Of a stretch of 64,000 nt of DNA, positions 34,790-53,172 are shown piece after piece. A program made the translations under genes and the position numbers. The notes under the pieces were generated by a model. It was not told the DNA's origin. It searched no databases and worked only from the letters and a program-made list of their open reading frames with translations. This DNA comes from Rosa chinensis (Eukaryota > Streptophyta > Magnoliopsida > Rosales > Rosaceae), in contig NC_037092.1 of the NCBI RefSeq assembly GCF_002994745.2, positions 5,260,501 to 5,324,500 of the forward strand, given 5' to 3'. Position 1 is the first letter of the stretch, and each line of letters starts with the position of its first letter.

Positions 34790-36466
34790 CGTCTCTTTCT
34801 CTATGGAGTTGCAGACAACAATTTAACATGTTTACAACAACGACGCGCCGTTTCAAGATCTTGGGCCTGCGGGGACACGGGCTATTTCTACTAGAAATAT
34901 TGGGCCTCAGTGAACACAGGTCTTGACTATTTGGGCCACTTTGGCACGACAAGGGTCCAGTTTTCAACTGTTGGGCTCTGCTCTATAAATACGTTGTGCG
35001 CTCAGAATTGGGGTTTTGGGTTTCGGCTACTTCTTAGACCGGCTGTGAATGTATTCTTGATTTTGGTCAATGTAGACGAATAGGATAAGGGATTGGTTCT
35101 GCTTGTAAATGTTTGACGATATATGAAAAGTTTCTTTGTTCTTACCAAGTGATACCAACTTGTTTGAAACATTAAAAAATGCCAAAAAACTTATTACTTT
35201 TTTTTTTTCGATTCAGAGGCGACTTTGTATTTGTACATATAGAACTATCGATAAGCTGCAACATCACCAAAAATGGACTCCCGTCCCATATTTGATTAAG
35301 TTTGCTATTAAACAGTCATATCACTCTTTCAACAGAGAGAATAGAGAGAACAGAGAAAGCCACAGCATCAGATACATCTAATAGTGCATACCTCAAAATT
35401 TTCTTTGCCCCATTCTTCTAAACATTCCAAGGTTGGATATGCAGCTAATGGTACACATTTCAGAAGCTGCCCGAATTATCCAAAGATTACCTCTTAAGTG
35501 TCATATTTTATGGCTACCACATTCTACTATATTCAATAGTATATGCAATATTCAATCTTTGGTCTTAGACTCTTAGTGCCCCTAAACCTGAGAGCACCAA
35601 GAGTCTAGGAGTCTAAGACACTAGCACATTCGAATATGGTAGTTTCAATGAGGCAGCCATAAAATATGACAGTTTGAATCCAATTCTGAACACTGATAGC
35701 AGTGTATTACAATCAATTGACTCTTGCTTCATTATCAGTAAGAGTCCCCAATCCATAAATTGTCACACAAAGTTAAAAAGAGTTTAGCAATAAGCAGGCA
35801 ATAACAAATCATACATTGAAGAAAAAAATACAAAACTTTTCAAGTTTCAAGTATGAAAAAACCCAAATGAAATGGAACCACGCATTGAGAAGAAGATGAG
35901 ATCAGGAATACAATGAAAAGGCTATATACCACGACCTTGTTTCAAATTCTTTGTCCGGGTGAGATAAGGAATACATTTTCATCACAATAGCCGGAAGAAT
36001 CTTTTTCTTTCACTTTCTTGCTCAATAGTTAAAAAAGTAGATGAAATGGAATACTTCTCCCTACAACTCATCCGTAGGAAAAGTCGCCCTCTTTCCTTTC
36101 AATGTTTCCAGTATATCCATGACTGAAATATTTTCTACTAATAGACCATAGACACCACATTATAACACAAGGAGTCGTATATTGATTTGATATAGCGTTG
36201 CTAAACACAGTCCATTACAGATCACAATATTGAAGTGAGGCAAAAACATTGCGCAGATATGCGTAAGCTAAACACAGTGTAGCAACAGCTTCTCCCTTGA
36301 ACCACTAAAAAAACCAGCTCTTGGAGTCTTCAAATTTTTTTCATTATGACGATTCCAAGTATGAACTTCGCAATTTTAACAGCAGACATGTTCCACAGTA
36401 GGCAGTCTTTTTGCAGTCTATCATATCAGAAAATGAACTGCACAAGTCTTTTTGCAGTCTATCATA
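34790..36466. other. Between LOL2 and NRPB2, largely duplicated host DNA
   Basis: It includes the LOL2 promoter, a TATA-like ctataaatacg on the plus strand at about 34981, and the chimeric duplicated segment at 35345-35905. It also holds the NRPB2 3' flank. No open frame of its own is credible. Confidence 0.5.
35345..35905. repeat. Chimeric segmental duplicate of NRPB2 and LOL2 pieces
   Basis: 35345-35451 copies 39953-40060 of NRPB2, covering the end of one intron and the 3' part of exon 12. 35578-35905 copies about 34310-34680, the first intron of LOL2, including gtttgaatccaattct and aacttttcaagtttca. The middle (about 35500-35665) is a foldback with gtcatattttatggct and its complement. Intron sequence is included, so the copies are DNA-level, not retroposed. 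Confidence 0.7.

Positions 36467-36470
<4 letters not shown>
36404..36470. repeat. 26-bp direct repeat, 41-bp period, covering the NRPB2 stop codon
   Basis: The same 26 bases beginning agtctttttgcagtc occur at 36404-36429 and 36445-36470. The second copy spans the stop codon of NRPB2 (36467-36469). Confidence 0.85.
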
Positions 36471-42730
<6,260 letters not shown>

Positions 42731-44202
42731 GGCCGCCGAATTCGAAACCCTTAGGTCCGGTTTGATTTTCCGATTTAAGTTTGATTCCGATTTTTAGTCT
42801 CCGGTGAAGTGCGAAACCCTAGCAGAGCTATTTCTCACTACTCAGGTTCGTCAGGGTTTCAAAATGAGAGAATTAGACGGGCGGAGAGGACTTATATCGT
42901 AGTGACTGTAGTGCCGGTACTAGTGCTAGGGGTATAATCGGGTTTTTGCTAGAATCGGCTCTCCGTAGTTCGGTAGTCGGTACCGTGTTTCCTAGTTTGG
43001 AAAGTTTTTTTTTTTTTTTTTTTTTTTCTCGATCTTCTTTATTAATCACATAGTTACTAACTTACTATTTACTACTCTAGTAGGTTCTAATCCCCATCTA
43101 GTTATATCGATCAAGAATTATGTTTCCTGATTCAAGAGAAAGAAAAGTAGTTTGGTTCTTTGCTTTATATTTCCAGAGTTAGATTTTAAACTTATTCACA
43201 AGTTGGAGGAGTTTGAAAACTGATATTATTTGTGATCTGAAAGTGGCAGTTGGTGTTTACTCAATTTGCACGTAGACTTCAAAATCCAAGAATTAGAGAG
43301 AGGGATTTAATTTCATAGATAAATCTTGACTAAGTACCATTTGCATAACAAAAGTAACTCATTTTTATGTCATTACTACCTAGAGTATGAAACATTAGGA
43401 TTCAAGAAACTTTCATTTTCAAACTAAAAATAACAACATCTTTTACTAGGTTTTCTTTGAGTTTGAGTTTTAAGTGGTGAAACATATATCACCGAGTATG
43501 AGATCTTTAGGACAGAACAGTCTGTATGGTGAAATGTGCAAGTGTGTTATTGTCTCTATAAATAGATTTTATTTTGGACCATGGGCTTGGTTAGGGCCTT
43601 AATAGTAAGCATGTTTGTTAAAGATATCATTAGCATGTTATTAATTCCTTTGGGCTTGAAGCCCAATCTGAGGGCATCAAGCAAAACGCACACACAAAGA
43701 ACTTGGACATTTTCAGTTTTTCACATTACATGGACTCTATAGGAACGATGATCATGTGGCATACATGCATGCCATCACAAAATATGGATGGATCATAGTC
43801 ATCATGAATACCACATGCTCACTCAATTTGTATTTAGATGATTGGCTTATTTGTATGTAGCGACGTCAATATTTCCTACCAGTTCCAACTTTCCAGAATA
43901 TCCAACTTCAATCAGAAGCCGTTTAATACCCGGCCACGTGGTTAAATCTGCAGATAGCTTGGACCCATTTTCTTTCTAAATTTGTTTTAACTAGCTAGCT
44001 AAGCTCGTTTTGGTGTCATAATCTCATAGATCCTGCCAGAAAGCATAGATAATTGGTCTTCCTGCACTTTATAGGTAACCAAACCATTATTGTGTTTGAA
44101 ACACAAAGAAAACAAATGCCCCAACCCCTATCTTGCTTCCTAACACAACCATCTTTATAAGCTGAAGCATTTGCTTCACACTGCTTCATTTGACTTGTAA
44201 CA
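42731..44202. other. Divergent promoter region of NRPB2 and the CASP-like gene
   Basis: A long T-run lies at 43003-43027. For NRPB2 a TATA-like tataag on the minus strand lies near 42885. For the CASP-like gene a tttataag lies at about 44154-44161. No other genes were seen. Confidence 0.5.
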
Positions 44203-44889
44203 ATGAACACCAGCAGGAGGATCTTCACCTTTCTGCTCAGGCTACTAGCCTTGGCTGCAACTCTGGTTGCCACCATTGTAATGGTTACAAGCCATGACTC
44301 TACGAATGTCTTGAACTTAACGTTTAAGGCCAAATTCAGCAACTCACCAGCTTTCAAGTGAGTCTATAGCTAGCTTTTCTGTAACCCTTTTCGCAGTTAT
44401 AGCCGTGCTATTCATAATCTTCATCCTAATTGTGTTCTTATCATACCATATATGTTATAGGTACTTTGTGGTAGTGGAAGCAATTGCCTGCGCGTACAAC
44501 CTTGTCATTATGTTTCTTGCTTCCAAGGGCTCGCTTTGGCGCTTGGTTATCATCCTCGACGTGGTAAAGTGCAGAGAACAAAAATCCCACATCTGAATTT
44601 CATCTTGACTCGTTGTCAATTAGTTTTATTTAATTAATTTGTACTTGTGCAGGTTGTAGCGGTGTTACTTGCTTCAAGTGTGTCATCGGCCTTGGCAATA
44701 GCATATGTGGGGAAGAAAGGAAACACACACGCTGGTTGGCTTCCGATTTGTGGACAAGTCCCAAAGTTCTGCAAGCATGTCACTGCTGCTCTTGTTGCTG
44801 GCTTCATTGCAGCAATCCTGTATTTTCTTCTTGTTATCTATACCCTCTACACTGTTCTCCATCCTCTATTTGTTGTAAGTAAGTTTTGA
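44203..44889 (+). CDS. CASP-like membrane protein, subfamily 1C type
   Basis: Three exons, 44203-44357, 44461-44563 and 44653-44889, encode 164 aa. Four membrane spans lie at about residues 8-29, 52-72, 78-103 and 130-155. The conserved Arg in span 1 ([10 protein letters not shown]) and Asp in span 3 (ILDVVVAVLL) of the CASP/MARVEL family are present. The loop [18 protein letters not shown] is the usual cysteine-bearing second extracellular loop. CASPs organise the Casparian strip membrane domain in roots; most CASP-like relatives are plasma-membrane proteins of unknown role. The last codons (FVVSKF) come from gtaagtaag, which could instead be a splice donor to a short further exon, so the exact C-terminus is uncertain. 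Confidence 0.88.
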
Positions 44890-46116
44890 ATCTGTCATTG
44901 CTGCAAACCAAAAAGAAATATCATCTATAGATACCTTACATCTTTTCATTAAACAAGCAAACTACAGGGAGACATAAACCTTCTAGGCTAGAGTCCTTAA
45001 ACTGTTGTTCAATCACGAAACACAAGGAAGCATGAAGGCAGCAATTTTTAACAGGCAAGTCTGTCATTAAACATATTCTGGAACGACAATGCCTATATAT
45101 ATTTCCTTATTCGCAAATCTTGTAGAGGAAGGAGGCAAACTCTTCTGTTGGCCGGTGATCAGTAAAATGAACGGCACACAGCTTCAAAACTCAGGGCAAT
45201 ATCCTCGCAACTAATCCCACCAAGAATAAATATTCACTGAATAATCACAGTCTGCAATACTAAAATTATATTCATAAAAAAGAAATGGTGCTCAGTCATC
45301 CAGTTTATGCAGACATTACTGTTGTCAAGGATACAATGAAAAGGAAACAATGTAATGTTACAATCCTTGGGATTTTAGACCTCAAGAAATGGCATATCCC
45401 AGTGGTGGCATGGTGACAATTGTTGTCTAGTAAAATAAGCCATAAAATTACAGCAAAACGACTTGCTTCATAAGCGCGCCATCCCAGTGGCAAAAATGTC
45501 TAGGATGGATACAGAAGAAAGTAATGATACAGTCCTTGGGATTTTTTCCCCAATCTCCATTTTCATAGTATCGCTAATGGATGCTGAAATTTCCCACCTT
45601 TGCAAGTATAACACTTGCATAATCTGCAATAGCTAGCTAGCTGCAGACCAAAATTAGATGATCTTTACCTCGGTTTATCTCGTTAAGTAGGCAAACAATA
45701 GGGAATTAATCCTTTATTAAAAAACATACATGCGGAAAGCACAATCATTAAGAGTCAATATCCCGTTCGAGGGAAGGGGCAACATCTCCCATTGTCCGAT
45801 AATACTCCTCATTTATGCTGTCGCTGTACTTGTATCTGTAGGGTACTTTCTGTATGTATTCTATTAGACTCCATATATAATCCGTAGTTAACAAGAAACC
45901 ATCAGGAAAGTATAATGAAAGTTATGAATTACTTAATTATGATAACATGATTGCCATAGATGCTTGAGCCCAGTGAAAGATGAAGGTAAATGAAGAAGAA
46001 GTAGAGCTAGAGAGAATTTCAGAAAAGTAGCAGAACGTTTTTACAATCAATACAACCTCATAGAAATTCTTACAAGCCATCAACAGTATTTATAGCTCCC
46101 ACTAGAATACTCTAAC
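44890..46116. other. Intergenic, nothing recognised
   Basis: AT-rich. Near-repeated phrases (acaatccttgggatttt and acagtccttgggatttt) occur at about 45361 and 45531. The DNA flanks the CACTA element. Confidence 0.5.
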
Positions 46117-46511
46117 AACCACTACTAAAAAAACTTCAATTGCTTCGCCTTTTTACTTCGGCAACAGTTGCCGTCGCAATTGACACCCTATTGCTACGGA
46201 AAATGTCCTGTCGCAATTAAGCCTTATCATTTGCGACGGAAAATGTTTGCCGTAGTAATTTTGTATTCAATTGCGACGCATTTTCCACTTGCCGTTGCAA
46301 AACTTATTTGTATATGTACTTTCCAAAAAAAAAAAAATACAATGTAAAGAAGCATGGCAACACATAAACGTCACCGTATTAGTCTTGGCGCTAACCCAAA
46401 TAATTTTCCCTCTATTTTTTCTTTTGTTTTTTTTGGCCAAATGTCCTACTAACAAAACACTCATCAGCCCTAATTCTTTCCCTCTTTTTCCCAAAGTCCC
46501 AAACATCACCC

Positions 46512-46513
<2 letters not shown>

Positions 46514-46561
<48 letters not shown>
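46514..46561. repeat. (CT)n microsatellite inside the CACTA element
   Basis: A perfect CT run of about 24 units. CT tracts of this kind are common in plant 5' leaders, which fits a captured promoter and leader. Confidence 0.95.
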
Positions 46562-46564
<3 letters not shown>

Positions 46565-47617
46565 CCAAACATCACCCTCTTTCTCAGCTCCGAAACCTCA
46601 CTGTTCCCGCCGTTCTGAACATTTCGATAACTGAATTTGCTTCTCGCCGGCAGCTTACAGGTGACTCTTTGCTTTTCAGCTTTCGGTGTATTTTGGCTCT
46701 TGGTTGTCTTTGTGTCTTGATTTTGGGTCTGTATGGGATGTGATTGGGAAGAAGATCTAGTTTGTTGATTGCAAATTACAGTAGCTTTAGGAGCTACCTG
46801 GTTGGGTTGTGGATCTTGGTTTTTGATTGTGTATGCTTTGCAGCTCCTCGAACTGGAACCTACCAAGGTAATTGGGCAATGGCATGTAGGCCTATTTCTC
46901 CTACCGAGTAATCACCAAGGTAGTTTTACTTGATTTCGTCATTTTATTTTGCTGTTAATTGTAGATTTTATTGGATTTAGGTTAGGGGCTCGATTTGGTT
47001 CTGTTGATTGCTTAGTTGACAATAGATACTTGGCTGATTATTAGCTTAGAGTATGAATTTTCATTGTAAACTTGGCTGATTGTTGATGGTGAATGAGAGC
47101 GACTTTCTCTATTCTCACTCTGTTCCTTTTTAAGCGACCCATTATATGTAGGTTCATTATTCTTTCCTACCTAATTTTGATCCGATATCTGAAACATTTT
47201 ATTGGACCAATCTCTATACCATAGAATATGATGAAAACAGGCACCACACCTTTGTCTTTCACTACTCTAAGCCTGCTCTAATAGCATGGAGTTATTTATA
47301 TTTATACTCACATTACACATATATTAGTTCTGGAACTTCTCTTTTTAAAATGATATATGCAGCGACACAACTAGAGGGTTGGTACAGTTTATGGTTGGTG
47401 CATCTTGTGATGATCATGACTTTTTGTCTACTGTTCCAGTTAGAATAGCTTGTGAAACGCAAAAGAATGACAATAATTGATCCTCACAACATAAGCTTTT
47501 GTTTTGCCTTATATTGTCTGTTTACATGTCTGCCTCTATGTATGTCTTGGTGTATTGGTGGAAGATGAACTAGCGTTACCCCCTCCCAAGTCCTAACCAT
47601 CCACTTTCTATAATTCA

Positions 47618-49760
47618 GGTTTGTAAAACAAAAGCATCTTATTGATGTCACTGAAGTATTCAGGGTTCTTAATACTGAGAAGAAGTCTTGGCTTGTTAAG
47701 CTTGCTGTCTACTTTTGTCTCCTCACTATAATCATTATCAGGTTTGTTCTTAACTTTGTATATAGATAGATCTGTTCTATCTTTTATTGTAAAATATAGA
47801 TTACCCTTTTCTTTATTAATTGGTTTGTTAATTCTAATTACCTGTGTCTTGCTATTTGGTTATAGAATTCTCACAAGTGCCTCGTATCTAATAGGGTGAT
47901 ATGTCTGATGCCATATACGTGTTCAGTTAACCGCTCATGCGTGCTAGCTCTGCTATATATGAATACATATAACATTAATTGGTTACCTATGGTTGGCTGC
48001 ATGCACCGTTTTTATTAGCTATCAACACATATTTAAATTCATTATTGAATTTAATATGTGCATTCTGTATTGCCAGGCTACTAACCAAGTTATAGCACAG
48101 TGAATAATCAATTGACATGATAATTTTGTATATGCTTTGTGGAAATATCAAACTTTTGATAATATATTTTAAGAACTAAAGTCTTTTATCACTTATGGCT
48201 TGTAACCAACCTCTATCTTCTAAGTTTTCATTGATATTCCTTGGAATATGAAACTACAATTTGAAATTCTAATATCTGAATTCAGTTGTATGGACACATA
48301 GCCTTATAAATATACAGCTCTTGCCCTTGCTCCCATGCTATTGCTTTAATTAACAAGGGAAATGTCAAGAGACTGGCATTATTATTATTTTTTAAAATTT
48401 TTTGTATGTATTTGCAAGGAGCAGGCATTGTTGTTATTTTGATTATATTCTCTTTGCTTCTTACAAGCTCAGGCTATGTGAAGGGGCAATACTCCGGCAC
48501 TAGCAACTTCTGACATTTCTGATATCCCTCCCGACCTGGTAAATCCAAGTGCAGTTGAATTAGTTTTGGACATCAGAAGAGAATATGCCAAAAACTTGAG
48601 CAGGTAAAATTTCCATTTCCGTAACCATGCTTGGTATGAGGTTGTGCCAAAGTTTGACCATGCTGAGTAGTTGGGTGTGGCTTAATTGACATTTGACAAT
48701 GTCATTGCTTGGAACTTACTAGATAGAATATGTTAGAGCAGATGAAGACACAGTGATCTGATTAAGCCAGATGACTATGTCTCATCAGGGACACATGTGC
48801 CTGTTGTTGTGGCACTGTAATTCAGATCCTCTTTTCATTTTTGATGGGGTACATAATTGATGTGGCAGTAATTTTACAATCCATTATTTAGTATAATGTG
48901 TAATCTGGTACTTCAGTAGGACTGTAGGAGTGAAAGAGTGTTGCTAAATTTATACCGTCCGCAATTTCATATATGATTACGGGTCAAACCAAAACAAAAT
49001 ACTTTTTTTTGGTTTACCTTTAAAATCATGAGATCCCCACATCGCAAATGCATGCATTGGAATTTTTGAAGTGGTTGCTTCATGCAACTAAGTTAAGGGT
49101 TTGAAGAATTTAGTTACCTTGTTCTGACATAACTTTTGGGTGATGGATTCTTAGTCAATTGCTGTTGTGTATGTCTACTGAGTATCATCTAAAAGAAGCT
49201 TCCTTTTTTGACATGATTTAAAAGAGATGTTGATCCCCATTAAGGAAACAATGTCATTGAAGGGATACTTCCAATCCTTTGTTCTTCTTACTTTTTGCGC
49301 TTTTTTTCTCTTTCCCCTTCTAGTTTTTTTTTTTTTGGTGTACAATATCTCTACTAAGTATAATATCCACTAATTAATATTAACATGGTCTATTTATACA
49401 TTTTTTGTGCATTATCAGAATGATAGGTGCTACTTTATGTTCTACAGCTAGTTTATATATTACTTTATGTTTATGGTTTGTTTCATGTCTATTACTTTAT
49501 GTGCATTATCGAATTTTCCACTCTTTGATGGGAGATGATGGTCATGGCTATTGTCGTACTTTTGGAGCTGGTGTGCCTCGTAGTCTAGTATATTCAAAGG
49601 AATCAAACATATCTCAAAGCACAGATGATCTCGTACAAAAAAATTACTGAACAAGTGTGTCAAGAGTTTCACTTGCAGCTTCAGCAACTACATGTTCGAA
49701 TTGATTTTCTGCAGAACAAGGACAGTAGTACGGAGTCTCCTAGACAGGTATCAGTTGAGC
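47618..49760 (+). pseudogene. Exon-like fragments of a captured gene inside the CACTA element
   Basis: Exon-like frames bounded by plausible splice sites are about 47618-47742 (KHLIDVTEVFRVLNT, SWLVKLAVYFCLLTI), 48472-48604 (NTPALATSDISDIPPDLVN, PSAVELVLDIRREYAKNL) and about 49640-49747 (FHLQLQQLHVRIDFLQNK). In the second, the third codon is a stop (GCT ATG TGA), so the reading is broken. I do not recognise the source gene. The order suggests several exons of one gene with their introns. Confidence 0.4.
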
Positions 49761-51761
49761 ACAAACTTAATATGCAGATATATGGTTTATAAATTGAACT
49801 TTTGTCAATTGTATTACTACTTGCACTAACTTAAGTTTAATATGTGTATATATATGTATTGTATATTTCTTAGGTTGCTGATGCAACCAGCGGGCAAGAA
49901 ATTTTGAGAGTCTATAGGAGATGAAATAACTTCGAATGCAAATAGTGACCAGCCATTATTGGAGCAGAATTCTCCAATAACATCCCCTTCATGAAATGGA
50001 TCTGAAAGGGTAATTCTCCTATTAATTTAGGCAATTGCAACAATCTTCTTATATTAATTTTTTATATTGCTCTTACATATTGTATTTCTAGTTGATGCTT
50101 GACATTATCATCACCATGAGTTATAATTGGCTTGCTTGCAAATGGTTGTGTTGTTTCAAGCTAGTTATTGAGGTCTATACTTATGATTTTTTTATGTCCT
50201 TTCACATGGAAATTAGTTCTGTTTGTATTGCAAATGTTTGATTATGTATTTGTTTGTGACTTTAAGCTCTATATCTTATTGTGGCTTTCACCTAAGGATA
50301 TTGATGAACTTGTTTTTGCTAAAAGGTTGTTATGTATGATTAGATCTGTGGGTTTTTTTGAAGATTGTTAGTTCGTTTAAGTTGCTTTACTGCTAGGTCA
50401 GCTTGCTTTTGCCTTTTTGAAATTTAAAGTTTGAGTAAAGAAAATGATTTCCTGATGAGGAAAGTTATAAAGCTATATGTGGATGATGTAGGAAGATATG
50501 TTTTGAGCTGTGTTTTTGCAACTGTTTTGTGGTTTGGCTTTCAAAATTTAGATGGACTTTTTGGATTGTGCTTCATTATCTAGTTTGTGGATTTGATTAG
50601 TTCCATGTGACTATTACCTTGAAGCCATATTAATAGGTGTTGCTTTGTTGATATATTTATCTCAACCGGTTTGGTTGTCTATATGGGTAATGATGAAACA
50701 ACTATATTTTTTATGATTCCAACTACCCTGTAACTAACCTTAGCCATATTAATAGGTGTTGCTTTTCGTTTCCATTCATGAAAGGCTTTTCATTGTTTAG
50801 GTTATGATAGATTATTGTTAACAGCCCCTAGTTTGTGTTATACTTCTTGCTAAAGATGATATAGAGTTGAGAAGTAGATGCTCAATATATGGGGGTTAGT
50901 TGTTTTGACTATCTTGCCTATTGGACATTAAGCTAACATTGGTTTTCATATGTTGATATTACAGGTTCTCATGGCAAAAAAAGCAAAGCAAATGAAAGCA
51001 AGTGCAAAGCTCACAAAATGACAAAGTAAAATGATGCACTTGTGATTGTTGTTTTATTTTAAGAGTGCTTATTATCATGTTCAATACTTAGAAATGACAT
51101 TATTTTCACTTTAGTATTTGTATTTGAATATAGTACAATGAGTCAATGGATATGTTTAAGCATATTTTTCATGAATTAATGTTAATTTCTTATTTGATTT
51201 AATAGATCCAAATATTTAATGGCTTAACTATTATTATTATTATTCATTTGTTTAATTTTGTGTAAATGGGCTAAATAATAATAAATAAATAAAATTGGCA
51301 TTTGTGATGGCGATTTCAGCGTCGCAATTGGTATGAAAATATATAATTTTATCTATGTATTAAAAAAATTAATAAAAAATATAAATATATTTGCAACGGC
51401 AAACTAATCGTAGCAACAAATTTGGCGGTAAGGTTTTGGCGGTTATTTTGAAAATGTACACATTGCGACGGCATCATAGCTGTCGCAAATAACTCCACAT
51501 GGACTACCCTGATGCGGACTTTGCGATGGAAGCTTGCGTAGCAAATTGCCGTCGCAAAATAATAACTGATGCGATGACAACAGTTTTCCGTCGCAAATAC
51601 TTTTTGCAACAGAAATTTACCGTCGCAAATGGATCTTGTGACGCCACCTATTGCAACTCTAACATTTCCGTCGCAAATGCTCAATTTGCCGTCGCGAAAA
51701 GTATTTGCTACTGCAAAATGACTATTTGCCGTCGCAATTGAGGTTTTTTTTAGTAGTGAAC

Positions 51762-52409
51762 CATTTTACCAAACTTATTACTACCTGTAAATCCAGCTAG
51801 ATATTCAACAAACTATGCCACATCAAACACCTTTCTGATAGCATCAGCATCAGCTAGCCTTGACCATGAGTCAACGTAGTGACTCATCAACAAATTATAG
51901 GCCTTGTCTATTAGACTTCCTAGACTGCTTCTCAAACTGTCATTCAATAAAAAATCATGAGGAAGCATGAAAGCAACAATTAGAAACAATGAGTTTAGGG
52001 AAAAACAGAAACAAACAAACAAACCTTTTCTATGTTAATAAATTAAAATATACAGACTTTCTATCTATTTATTCTTGCTCCAATTTTTAATAGAAGAGAT
52101 CCTTAAGAGCTTAAGGATCTTTATCCTAAGCAAGTGAATTTGTATGCAGGTTGTGGAGACAACACACCAAGTGGGAAGAATGTCAGTCTCAACTGCTTCA
52201 GATATGCTCAGGATTCCAATGTAGTAAACGAAGCGCTTCCAATGAATACTAATTGCTAGGTAGCCTTGTAGTAGGTGAATTGGAGTTTTATTTTGCCCAT
52301 TTTGTAAATTGTCAAGGATGATGATTTTAGATAAAATAACCCAATATTCAAATCACTCTTGTCAACTGTCGAAATTGCAATTTATAACAGCAGCTACATA
52401 TTTTGTGGA
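51762..52409. other. Intergenic, nothing recognised
   Basis: AT-rich DNA right of the CACTA element. A minus-strand frame at 51813-52022 ends SWSRLADADAIRKVFDVA and may be a gene relic, but the similarity is too weak to name. Confidence 0.4.
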
Positions 52410-53172
52410 CATCATCCTCTTTATAGAATCTAATGTCTAGATATAAAGTTGAAATCAGTTTTAACCATAAAAACTGATGTCAAATAATACAGATACATCA
52501 GTTCCAAAATGAAAATCGATGTTACTAAAATATACAGACATCTATTTTTCATCAAAAACGATATGTTACTGAGTACCAGACATCAGTTCTAAAATGAAAA
52601 TCGATAATACTTTCAATACACAGACATCGATTGTTTGTCAATAACGATATATTACTAAGTACCAGACATCGTTTTTCGAATAGAAACGATGTACAATAGA
52701 TAATTAACATCGTTTTTTTCTTACACACTGATGTTAATGTAAGTAGATATATCGGTTCATACAATACTAGACTTTATATATTGAATCTAAAATCGTGGTA
52801 TATGTGGCAAATTACGCTTCAAAATCATGAACAACAAGAAATCTTTATGGGAACCGATGTCTATAACAGTATCAGTCATCGTTTCTTAAATCAATAACGA
52901 TGTTAAAATGCAAACTTGTGCTGTATAATCTATATTTCTTTAAGCATTAAATACAATAAAATGAGGGTTTAACAATAGTAAAATATGCAAGTTTGTTATC
53001 ATTTAAACCTATTTACATCGATTTATAATGAGGAACCGATGTCTAAACTAATACCAGACATTGGCTAAAAATCGATGTCTGCATTTTCCAGATTTTTCTC
53101 ATTACCCACTAAGACATCAGTCAGGTTTTTGTTTCTCATCTGTTTTTGACCGATGTATAATTCTAGTAGTGG
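52410..53172. mobile_element. CACTA-type right end with subterminal repeats (partial)
   Basis: It ends at 53172 with ctagtagtg, a CACTA terminus. The 750 bp before it carry about a dozen copies of an aaccgatgtct/catcgattttt motif in both orientations, the usual subterminal array. No matching left terminus was found, so this is a truncated copy. It differs in motif from the 46.1-kb element and is thus a different family. Confidence 0.55.

Larger units (their letters stand above)
46120..51758. mobile_element. CACTA (En/Spm-type) element, non-autonomous, 5.6 kb
   Basis: The left end is cactactaaaaaaacttc and the right end is its complement, ggttttttttagtagtg. Both ends are flanked by AAC (46117-46119 and 51759-51761), the 3-bp duplication of CACTA elements. 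Both subterminal regions carry many direct and inverted copies of a gccgtcgcaaat-like motif (about six at the left, twelve at the right), expected as transposase binding sites. No TNP2-type transposase is visible. The interior looks like a captured gene: a CT-rich leader, introns, and exon-like stretches, at least one with a stop codon. It may be mobilised in trans. Confidence 0.85.

Noticed and set aside
34590..34967. A 125-codon minus-strand frame over the LOL2 start
   Set aside because: It is another frame of LOL2 exon 1 and its flanks; the LOL2 frame has the conserved fingers.
52552..52764. A minus-strand frame at 52.6 kb
   Set aside because: It is made by the CACTA subterminal repeat array.
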